A DNA stretch of 64,000 nt from Flavobacterium psychrophilum (GTDB taxonomy: Bacteria; Bacteroidota; Bacteroidia; Flavobacteriales; Flavobacteriaceae), in the NCBI GenBank assembly GCA_945862065.1, contig CAMAWT010000006.1:79525-143524 (forward strand), written 5' to 3'. A program made the translations under genes and the position numbers. Positions 9,123 through 17,347 of this stretch are shown in pieces (positions within the stretch are counted from its first letter, which is position 1; each line of letters starts with the position of its first letter). The notes beneath the pieces were generated by a model. It saw only the letters and a program-made list of their open reading frames with translations, made no database searches and had not been told where the DNA came from.

Positions 9123-9194
9123 ATAGCCCCGATAGAGCCGATATCCTCCTGAAGTCCCGTAGGGCGAAGGAGATAAAGGCGAAAGCGGGACGTG
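9123..9194 (-). repeat. Dispersed palindromic element, copy 4
   Basis: Read on the minus strand it has GTCCCGCTTTCGCCT, an ATCTCCT/AGGAGGAT stem with CCCTACGGG inside, then ATCGGCTCTATCGGGGC. Box order matches copies 1-3, but the stem is GC-richer. It lies between the IS-end-like hairpin and the 3' end of bioA. Confidence 0.6.
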
Positions 9195-9231
9195 TTTAGA
9201 TTGAAAAGTAAAATGGGTGCTTCAAAAAAAG

Positions 9232-10503
9232 TTAAACGATTTCTAAAGCGTTTTGAATCGTTTTGTACACTTTTTGCAATTGTTGGTCGGTGATGATATA
9301 GGGCGGTAGAATGTAAACGGTACTTCCGACAGGTCTTAAAATGACGCCGTTTTGAATGAAAAATTGGTAGAGTTTATTGCGCAAGTTGCCATAATATCCT
9401 TCTTTTGAGTCAGTTTTTATGTCGAGGGCAAAAATAACGCCCAAAACGCGCGTGTTTGCTACTTTTGGATGTGATTGAATGAGCGATTGGAACTGCAAAT
9501 GCGATTGGTGAACTCTTTTGATGTGTTGTTGGATAGCTTCGGTTTGCAACAATGAAATGCTTGCTAGGGCTGCAGCACAACCAGTTGGGTTGGCGGTAAA
9601 AGTGTGCCCATGAAAAAAAGCTTTGTTGGTGTCGTCGCTATAAAATCCGTCAAAAATTTGTTGGGTAAATGTGGTAATTGCCATCGGAATCGTACCGCCC
9701 GTGAGTGCTTTTGAGAGGCACAACATATCGGGTTTTTGGGTCAGATGATCACAAGCAAATGTTTTTCCGGTTTTTCCAAAGCCAGTCATGACTTCGTCGG
9801 CTATTGTAAAGACGTTGTTTTGTTTGCAAATGGAGATTAATTCGTCTAATTCAGCAGCTTCATACATAATCATTCCGGCTGCTCCAAGTACTAGAGGTTC
9901 GAAAATAAATGCCGCAATTGGGTGTGATTCGATAGCATTTTGAAGCGCCATTTTTGATTTTTCTTCGTTGCCGATTGTGGGAACTGGAATTCGGATAACG
10001 TTGATTAACGCTTCTTGAAACGCTTCAGTAAAAAGTCCGATGCCACTTGCAGCCATGGCTCCGAAAGTATCTCCGTGAAATGCATCTTCAAAAGCAATGA
10101 TGGTATTTTTTTTAATCCCTTGATTGTAATGAAATTGAAAAGCTGCTTTTATGGCAACTTCTACTGCTGTAGATCCATTGTCAGAATAGAAGAATTTTTT
10201 TTGATTTGAAGGTAAAATTTGAACGAGTTTTTCGGCCAATTCTACCACTACATTATGGGTAAATCCGCCAAAAAGGACATGCTCTAGGGTAGTTAATTGT
10301 TTGTAAATAGCATCTGCAATGAATTGATTGGAATGTCCGTAAGGATTTACCCACCAAGAAGCAATAGCATCAATGTATTCAAGGCCATTTTCGTCCCACA
10401 ACAAGGCATCTTTCCCTTTCACAATTGCTGGATGTACAGCGGCTGTTTTGTGTTGGGTGTAGGGATGCCAATTGTAAAGTAAGTCTTTTTCGGATAAATT
10501 CAT
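9232..10503 (-). CDS. bioA: Adenosylmethionine-8-amino-7-oxononanoate aminotransferase
   Basis: BioA converts KAPA to DAPA in biotin synthesis, with SAM as amino donor and PLP as cofactor. The 423-residue class III aminotransferase has the N-terminal NWHPYTQ typical of BioA, IADEVMTGFGKTGK with the PLP-ring aspartate, the Schiff-base lysine in CLSKALTGG, and HGHTFTANPTGCA. The ATG at 10503 is preferred over a GTG 18 bases upstream because a complete promoter (10521-10553) covers that GTG. It ends the bioF-DUF2007-bioD-bioA series on the minus strand. Confidence 0.96.
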   Translation of the reverse strand: MNLSEKDLLYNWHPYTQHKTAAVHPAIVKGKDALLWDENGLEYIDAIASWWVNPYGHSNQFIADAIYKQLTTLEHVLFGGFTHNVVVELAEKLVQILPSNQKKFFYSDNGSTAVEVAIKAAFQFHYNQGIKKNTIIAFEDAFHGDTFGAMAASGIGLFTEAFQEALINVIRIPVPTIGNEEKSKMALQNAIESHPIAAFIFEPLVLGAAGMIMYEAAELDELISICKQNNVFTIADEVMTGFGKTGKTFACDHLTQKPDMLCLSKALTGGTIPMAITTFTQQIFDGFYSDDTNKAFFHGHTFTANPTGCAAALASISLLQTEAIQQHIKRVHQSHLQFQSLIQSHPKVANTRVLGVIFALDIKTDSKEGYYGNLRNKLYQFFIQNGVILRPVGSTVYILPPYIITDQQLQKVYKTIQNALEIV

Positions 10504-10520
10504 TTCTATAAAATAGTACA

Positions 10521-10553
10521 CAAAGATACACAGAGAATGTTAGACAGTTTCAA
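10521..10553 (-). promoter_or_regulatory. Promoter of bioA
   Basis: On the minus strand, TTG (10553-10551), a 22-base spacer and TATCTTTG (10528-10521) match the Bacteroidetes consensus. bioA may therefore be transcribed on its own as well as from the upstream bio genes. Confidence 0.65.
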
Positions 10554-10592
10554 AAAGGATTCATTTTTTATTTTTTCAAAAAAAATAAACAA

Positions 10593-11210
10593 CTATAATG
10601 TTAAAAGCTTTTCCCTAAAAATATCAGCATGATATTGTATGACATTTTGGTCAAAATAGGGTTCTTCGTCAATACGTCCGATGCAATTGAGATCGCTTTT
10701 CTGAAGAATAATTGATTCAGTAGCCTTGTTTTCGGCTCCAGAGAAAATGATTCCGGCAATGTTTATTTTTCTGTTTTGGAGCGCATCTATGGTGAGCAAA
10801 GTGTGATTGATACTGCCTAAATAATGTCTAGACACAATGACAACTTTATAATCGGGTTGGATTAAATCAATGATGCAATCAGAATTATTTAAAGGGACAA
10901 AGACGCCACCAGCCCCTTCAATAACGAGATGGTTTTGTGTTTTCGGTTCGGTTATTTGATGTAAATCGATAGTTATACCATCTAACTCTGCTGCCCAATG
11001 CGGACTTGCAGGCGTGTTGAGTTGGTAACTGTTTGGATGGATTACGGTTGTAGCATTAGAAATATAACGTTGAATTTTATGACTATCAGAAATGTCTAAA
11101 TCCCCAGCTTGAATGGGTTTCCAATAATCGGCTTCTAATGCTTGTGTTATAATGGCGGAGACAATAGTTTTGCCCACGTCGGTTCCGATGCCTGTGATAA
11201 ATAATTTCAT
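10593..11210 (-). CDS. bioD: Dethiobiotin synthetase
   Basis: BioD closes the ureido ring of dethiobiotin from DAPA, CO2 and ATP. The 205-residue protein starts MKLFITGIGTDVGKTIVSA, which includes the P-loop TDVGKT, and has the conserved VIEGAGGVFVPL. The ATG at 11210 is chosen because the family begins a few residues before this P-loop; a longer frame adds ten unlikely residues. It lies between bioA and the DUF2007 gene, with a nested inverted repeat (11241-11307) just upstream. Confidence 0.95.
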   Translation of the reverse strand: MKLFITGIGTDVGKTIVSAIITQALEADYWKPIQAGDLDISDSHKIQRYISNATTVIHPNSYQLNTPASPHWAAELDGITIDLHQITEPKTQNHLVIEGAGGVFVPLNNSDCIIDLIQPDYKVVIVSRHYLGSINHTLLTIDALQNRKINIAGIIFSGAENKATESIILQKSDLNCIGRIDEEPYFDQNVIQYHADIFREKLLTL

Positions 11211-11240
11211 ATATGTAAAAGTTAATTTTTTAGCGGTCAT

Positions 11241-11307
11241 ATATGTAATCGCCTATTATTTATTGGTGTTTGCTAGCGCAAACTTTTTGTTTGTGGCGAT
11301 TTCATAT
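11241..11307. repeat. Nested inverted repeat between DUF2007 gene and bioD
   Basis: The outer arms ATATGTAATCGCC (11241-11253) and GGCGATTTCATAT (11295-11307) pair over 13 bp with one mismatch. Inside lies a perfect hairpin GTTTGC-TAGC-GCAAAC (11268-11283) followed by five T on the plus strand. It touches the stop codon of the DUF2007 gene. It could act as an RNA structure between the two bio-operon genes or be a small mobile element. Confidence 0.65.
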
Positions 11308-11714
11308 TATAAAAATTCGTGTTTACACGTTTCACAACGGTATTTATATTGAATGTAAAACGGAAAAATATTTAATAAAAAGCCAAAAATAAAGCTAAAT
11401 AAAGATTTTATACTTGTAATAGAAGTTAAATACAAAACTTGATTTCCGCCACAGATAGGGCACAGCATTTGGTTGTTTTCGTTATCAACCGAAAACTTAC
11501 TGATGTTGGATAAAATGGTTTTTGCTTTTTCGACATCTTCTTGTTTTACAAATAATTTTACGCCACCAATAGCATTGCTAATCAAAGGATCAGTGTCGAT
11601 TGTAATATTGTCGTGCATGAAAACAGAAATTCCTTCAGATTCCAATTTCCCTTTGAAAATAATAGCTTCTGATGAATATTGATAAACGCCAACTAATGCA
11701 AATTGTGATTCCAT
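11307..11714 (-). CDS. DUF2007-type protein with C-terminal zinc ribbon
   Basis: This 135-residue protein has an N-terminal DUF2007 (putative signal-transducing) domain, about residues 5-75 (VGVYQYSSEAIIFKGKLESE through GGVKLFVKQEDVEKAKTIL). It is followed by a CPICGG...CETC zinc-ribbon pair with a hydrophobic stretch between the halves (about residues 103-120). It starts 5 bases after bioF ends and lies inside the biotin gene series. No biotin role is known for the family; the placement may only be regulatory convenience. Confidence 0.75.
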   Translation of the reverse strand: MESQFALVGVYQYSSEAIIFKGKLESEGISVFMHDNITIDTDPLISNAIGGVKLFVKQEDVEKAKTILSNISKFSVDNENNQMLCPICGGNQVLYLTSITSIKSLFSFIFGFLLNIFPFYIQYKYRCETCKHEFL

Positions 11715-11719
11715 ATAAT

Positions 11720-12874
11720 TTAAAAAACAAAGGTAGCAAGTAATTGCAAAACTTCCGTGATTTCTTTTTCGGAATTAAAACTATGCAAACAAAAACGTAG
11801 TCGCTCTTGTCCTTCGGGTACTGTTGGAGACAAAATGGGTTTTACATCAAATCCGGCTTCTTGTATTTTAGATGCGATACTTTTCACGTTATTATTTCCA
11901 GGAATAATAGCGCATTGGATGGCCGATTTACTGTAAACAAACATCGGTTTTAGTCCAAGTAGCATTTTTTGTTGGTTGAAATGTTGAATGTTTGCTTTTA
12001 GTTTTTGGAGTTCTTTTTTTCGAGATTTCAAATGTTGATAGGCAACTAAAATTGTTGCTACAGAATGAGGCGAAAGACCTGTTGTATAGATAAAACTTCG
12101 TGCAAAATTGACTAAGTATTGTTTTAACTCGTTACTTCCTAAAATGACTGCTCCATGGCAACCAAGCCCTTTTCCAAAGGTAACAATACGCGCAAATATT
12201 CTATTTTGAAGTTGGGTTGATTGAATTATTCCTTCGCCATTATCTCCAAAAACCCCAATGGCGTGAGCTTCATCAATGATTATATAACAATTATATTTTT
12301 CCGATAAAACAACTAATTCTTCCAAGTTGGGCGTATCTCCGTCCATAGAAAAAACGCTTTCAGTGACAATATAAATGGTTGGTTTTTGTATAGAAGAAGT
12401 GATGCTTTTTTCAATACTTTTTTCTAATTCTTCAAAATCATTATGTCCAAATTTATATGCTTTTGCATGTCCCATTTGAATCCCGTCACGGATGGAGGCG
12501 TGGCATAATTCATCATAAAAAACAATATCATTGCGTTGTGGAACTGAACTAAAAAAACCAATATTAGCATCATAACCCGAATTAAAAATCAAGGCAGTCT
12601 CCGTTTGATGAAAATGTGCAATAAAATCTTCTGTGATTTGGTAGAGTTTGTGGTTGCCCGAAAGTAAACGAGAGCCTGTAGCACCATTTATTTTTATGTT
12701 ATTTTCTAAAAGATACTTGTGTGTTTCTGTAAAAATTTGTTCAGAAGTAGCAAAACCTATATAGTCATTAGACGCAAAATCGATTAAATTATTTGGTATA
12801 GGCAATTTTCGCAAGGCATTGTTTTGCTCGCGTTGTTGAAGTTTGTGTGTAATTTTCTGTGGTAATTTTTTCAT
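11720..12874 (-). CDS. bioF: 8-amino-7-oxononanoate synthase
   Basis: BioF is a PLP enzyme that condenses pimeloyl-ACP (or -CoA) with alanine to KAPA. The 384-residue alpha-oxoamine synthase has NDYIGF near the N-terminus, GSRLLSGNH, IIDEAHAIGVFG with the PLP aspartate, and the Schiff-base lysine in TFGKGLGCHGA. Its start codon overlaps the stop of the preceding membrane-protein gene by four bases, which indicates translational coupling. Related enzymes (Kbl, SPT) are less likely given the bio neighbours. Confidence 0.93.
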   Translation of the reverse strand: MKKLPQKITHKLQQREQNNALRKLPIPNNLIDFASNDYIGFATSEQIFTETHKYLLENNIKINGATGSRLLSGNHKLYQITEDFIAHFHQTETALIFNSGYDANIGFFSSVPQRNDIVFYDELCHASIRDGIQMGHAKAYKFGHNDFEELEKSIEKSITSSIQKPTIYIVTESVFSMDGDTPNLEELVVLSEKYNCYIIIDEAHAIGVFGDNGEGIIQSTQLQNRIFARIVTFGKGLGCHGAVILGSNELKQYLVNFARSFIYTTGLSPHSVATILVAYQHLKSRKKELQKLKANIQHFNQQKMLLGLKPMFVYSKSAIQCAIIPGNNNVKSIASKIQEAGFDVKPILSPTVPEGQERLRFCLHSFNSEKEITEVLQLLATFVF

Positions 12875-13407
12875 AATTCTGTTTTATTTATCCATTTAAA
12901 ATTACCTTTCTCTGTTGCATCAAGCAAATCAATATTTAATTTATTTGAGAATAATAAACCAAAATCCATTGCATCGTTTATAAATTCGAAATTAGATACA
13001 TTGAAATGTTTATTTTTGCCGTACCATAAATTTACTTCGATACTTTCACTTTTTGGGTTTTTAAAAATGGATACATATTTTAATTCAGGAATTTCTGAAT
13101 GATAATTAACTTTAATAATTCCAACTGAGTATTGTGATTTTAATTTTTGATTTACAGTATTAATAAAAATTGTTTTATGAATCGATAAATTTAATCCACC
13201 GAAAAAAGCATATAATGATAATGAAAAAAAGCTTGTATTCCCTTTAATTACTTTAACATTTGTCTCATTTAAACCCATTAAATACATTTTATAAAACCCA
13301 TAAAAAAGGAAAAAAAGTGAAAACGTATATAAAAATGAGGCAATTATTAATTGCCAAAAAGGTCTTTGCCTTTGACTTACAATAATTTCTTTTTGATTTA
13401 AATCCAT
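12871..13407 (-). CDS. Unknown membrane protein upstream of bioF
   Basis: This 178-residue protein has two hydrophobic segments (about residues 18-42, LIIASFLYTFSLFFLFYGFY, and about 60-78), then a soluble domain rich in Lys, Asn and Ile. I do not recognise the family. The ATG at 13407 is preferred over an upstream TTG. The gene ends in a 4-base overlap with bioF, so the two are probably co-transcribed. A TATTTTTG box at 13411-13418 lies three bases before the start, just after the atpC terminator. Confidence 0.65.
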   Translation of the reverse strand: MDLNQKEIIVSQRQRPFWQLIIASFLYTFSLFFLFYGFYKMYLMGLNETNVKVIKGNTSFFSLSLYAFFGGLNLSIHKTIFINTVNQKLKSQYSVGIIKVNYHSEIPELKYVSIFKNPKSESIEVNLWYGKNKHFNVSNFEFINDAMDFGLLFSNKLNIDLLDATEKGNFKWINKTEL

Positions 13408-13419
13408 TCTCAAAAATAA

Positions 13420-13450
13420 AAAAAGCCAAACAAATACTGCTTGGCTTTTT
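13420..13450 (-). terminator. Bidirectional terminator after atpC
   Basis: A perfect 10-bp stem AAAAAGCCAA/TTGGCTTTTT has an 11-base loop. It separates the atpDC transcript from the following bio genes on the same strand. Confidence 0.85.
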
Positions 13451-13470
13451 CTTTTTAATTTATATTTTTT

Positions 13471-13752
13471 TTAGTCTGCTAAAACAATTATTTTATTATC
13501 TTTCATTTCGATGGTTCCAGAAGCAATTTCAAGATGGATGTTTTGGTCATTCACTCTTGTAAATTTAGCTTCAACCTCCTTATTTATTGTAAAACTAGAC
13601 GCAGTAATTTTAACTGTACCTTGTTTTAAAATAGAAACTATTGGTGCGTGATTATTCAATATTTGAAAGGCTCCATTAACGCCTGGTAACGCTATAGAAC
13701 TGATTTCTCCTTTAAATAATGTAGCTTCTGGTGATACTATTTCTAAAATCAT
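13471..13752 (-). CDS. atpC: F1Fo ATP synthase epsilon subunit, short form
   Basis: The 93 residues cover only the N-terminal beta-sandwich of epsilon (MILEIVSPEATLFKGEISSI, then LNNHAPIVSILKQG). The C-terminal two-helix domain that inhibits ATP hydrolysis in many bacteria is absent. From memory, short forms like this are usual in Bacteroidetes. The gene follows atpD after 76 bases that hold heptamer-periodic repeats. The other ATP synthase genes are elsewhere. Confidence 0.93.
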   Translation of the reverse strand: MILEIVSPEATLFKGEISSIALPGVNGAFQILNNHAPIVSILKQGTVKITASSFTINKEVEAKFTRVNDQNIHLEIASGTIEMKDNKIIVLAD

Positions 13753-13754
13753 AT

Positions 13755-13827
13755 TTATTAGTAATTAGTGATAAGTGATAAGTGATTAGCACGTAACTGA
13801 ATACTGTGACTGAACACTGAAAACTAA
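13755..13827. repeat. Heptamer-periodic repeat between atpD and atpC
   Basis: Runs of TAGTGAT/AAGTGAT 7-mers are followed by TTAGCAC and then ACTGAAT/ACTGAAC/ACTGAAA 7-mers. The same order of words, on the opposite strand, occurs at 30818-30882. Confidence 0.7.
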
Positions 13828-13828
13828 A

Positions 13829-15343
<1,515 letters not shown>

Positions 15344-15400
15344 TTATGTTTTTATTAATAGCGTATTAGAAATGAAAAAATATATTCTATTTTCAGTGTG

Positions 15401-15430
15401 CAAAGATAAATTTTCTAAATAAATAATCAA
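15401..15430 (-). promoter_or_regulatory. Promoter of atpD-atpC
   Basis: On the minus strand, TTG (15430-15428), a 19-base spacer and TATCTTTG (15408-15401) are an excellent match to the Bacteroidetes consensus. The leader would be about 55 bases. Confidence 0.75.
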
Positions 15431-15560
15431 TAGTAATATTGATTTTTTTGCGACAATTTATATCAATTTTTAATTTTTTAATGATTTTTTGATTTTTTGC
15501 CAATAAAAGTTTGTAAAATATTTGATTTAAAAGATTTTTTTGATTGTTTGACCGGTTTGG

Positions 15561-15706
15561 TTTTAGCCCAGATTGAAATGGAAAGCCATATGAACATAAA
15601 AGCTATTTTTACTTGCTGCAAAACAGCGACCGCAGGAAGCTCGTTTTGTGGCAAAGTAAAAAAGCTTTTATGGAATATGCTTGTAATGGAAAGCTGGATT
15701 GGCTTC
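15561..15706. repeat. Dispersed palindromic element, copy 5, with long stem
   Basis: The boxes TAGCCCAGATTGAAATGG and GGAAAGCTGGATTGGCTTC resemble the outer boxes of copy 4. They enclose a long imperfect hairpin: CATAT/ATATG, ATAAAAGCT (15596-15604) with AGCTTTTAT (15663-15671), TTTTACTT/AAGTAAAA and CAAAA/TTTTG. Open frames across it on both strands follow from the symmetry and are not credible genes. Confidence 0.6.
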
Positions 15707-15738
15707 AAAAAAAAACCACCGATTTTGAGGTCGGTGGT
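15707..15738 (-). terminator. Terminator after the SGNH lipoprotein gene
   Basis: The 8-bp stem ACCACCGA/TCGGTGGT has an 8-base loop and, on the minus strand, a run of eight or nine T. Confidence 0.85.
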
Positions 15739-15760
15739 CAATTTAAAAAACTATGTTTTT

Positions 15761-17323
15761 TTATAGCATTGAAGGATACAAAATTCTGTATAATCCTAAA
15801 TTGGTTCCTTTAAAGTTTGAACCAAATTTTGCATTGATTGCTTCAATAAATTTATTTGCAATTAAGGCGTAACCTCTTGGACTTGGGTGAACTCCGTCAA
15901 GAGAGAAAGCACCACCAGTAACATAAGTTGAACCAACTGTTACAAAATTTGAAGAAATTCCAGTTGCAGCTACTTGTTTCATGATTGTATTAGCATCTAC
16001 AAAAGCAAGACCTTTAGCGGTTGCTATGGCTAAAATTGATGCGTTAAAAGCATCTGTAGCTGTTTTAACTTCTGCCACTTCAGCGATTGTTAAGGTTGTG
16101 TTGTCTTGCATTGGGAATGAAACACCCACTGTGTTAAAAGGTGAAGGAGCGCCTGTTTGAGTTGTTCCTATCACTCCTCTGGCAGATAATAATATGTAAT
16201 CTTTAGCTGTTGCTGGTGTGTTTTTTGCATGTCGTGCTCTACCATAAAGATTTCCTAAGAAACCAGCTGTTGGAGCTCCTAAAGTTGGAGTTAATACAGC
16301 AGTTATAGAAGTAGCTAAATTAGGTAACGTTTCATCAACAATTAAAAGAGGATTGCTTTCTACAGTAGAAGCATTTCCGTCATCTGCAACCAAAGTTGCG
16401 AATCTGCTAGGTAATCCGCCTGCAGCTGCAATCTGATTAATTGCCCCAAATAATTGATTTAATTGAGCAGCACTCGCAGTTGGTAAACCTGGAATTGCAT
16501 TTGTTGGTACTGTTGTGAAAAACGGAGTAGAAGTTACGTCTGGTATGTTTGCGATAACCCCTTTTGCACCATTTTTAGTTAAACCATTTGTGCCATCTAA
16601 TAAAGTAGTGAACACATTTGCAAACACATTTGGATCAGTGATGTCATTTGCTCCATATGTAGCAGGATTTAAGTTTCCTAATTGATTTACACCAGTTCCC
16701 CCTGACATTGCATATCCTAAAACGTCATTATTTCCAATCCATAAAGAAAAGAAAGTTGGAGATTGTGCCACAGCATCTGCTAAAACTGTAGCTGATGGAG
16801 TAGAAGCAAAACGTACAAAATACGGATTTGCTTGACCAGTTGCAAGACCAATTACATTTCCGTAATTAGCAGCTATTAAGTGGTAACTTTTAGCACCTGG
16901 AACTCCCATATTGTTGAAAGAACCTGTTAATTTACTTGTTACTTCAGTAGTTGGTGTTCCAGAAACTGGAACGGGTCCTGAACCATTAAAATACAATCTT
17001 GGCCCTTGAATTTGAACTCCTCCCACTAAAAGACCTCCAATGTTATCATTCATGAATGGGGTTTTGAACTCACCTCCACCTGCCAAAGCAAATTGTTGCG
17101 CTAATATATTTGCATATGAGTCAGTTTGACCTTGTTTAAAAAGCGCACCGTCAGCATAACCAGCTGTTAATGAGTTTCCTACAGAAACATATTTTGTAAA
17201 ATTTGCAGATCCTGCTGTAATTGGCATACCATCTGCTGTGTCGTAAGTAACTACTGCTTCGTCGTCGTTACAAGCTATAAAAGTTAAAGAAACTAATACT
17301 AGCCATTTAATATTTTTAATCAT
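15761..17323 (-). CDS. SGNH/GDSL-type hydrolase lipoprotein
   Basis: This 520-residue secreted lipoprotein has a signal peptide ending in a lipobox with cysteine at residue 18 (LTFIAC). The SGNH blocks are recognisable: block I as SVGNSLTAGYADGA, where the usual GDS is GNS; block III WIGNNDVLG; and block V DGVHPSPRGYALIA with the Asp-His pair. It probably hydrolyses an ester at the cell surface; the substrate is unknown. It begins 24 bases after a TonB receptor gene, which suggests a joint uptake and processing unit in the outer membrane. Confidence 0.85.
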   Translation of the reverse strand: MIKNIKWLVLVSLTFIACNDDEAVVTYDTADGMPITAGSANFTKYVSVGNSLTAGYADGALFKQGQTDSYANILAQQFALAGGGEFKTPFMNDNIGGLLVGGVQIQGPRLYFNGSGPVPVSGTPTTEVTSKLTGSFNNMGVPGAKSYHLIAANYGNVIGLATGQANPYFVRFASTPSATVLADAVAQSPTFFSLWIGNNDVLGYAMSGGTGVNQLGNLNPATYGANDITDPNVFANVFTTLLDGTNGLTKNGAKGVIANIPDVTSTPFFTTVPTNAIPGLPTASAAQLNQLFGAINQIAAAGGLPSRFATLVADDGNASTVESNPLLIVDETLPNLATSITAVLTPTLGAPTAGFLGNLYGRARHAKNTPATAKDYILLSARGVIGTTQTGAPSPFNTVGVSFPMQDNTTLTIAEVAEVKTATDAFNASILAIATAKGLAFVDANTIMKQVAATGISSNFVTVGSTYVTGGAFSLDGVHPSPRGYALIANKFIEAINAKFGSNFKGTNLGLYRILYPSML

Positions 17324-17347
17324 ATTATTATTTTTAATAATTTAAAA

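Noticed and set aside
15478..15813. Open frames of 66-89 codons on both strands
   Set aside because: They run over the long palindromic element (15561-15706) and the terminator; the symmetry of the stem explains open frames on both strands, and no start context or domain is seen.
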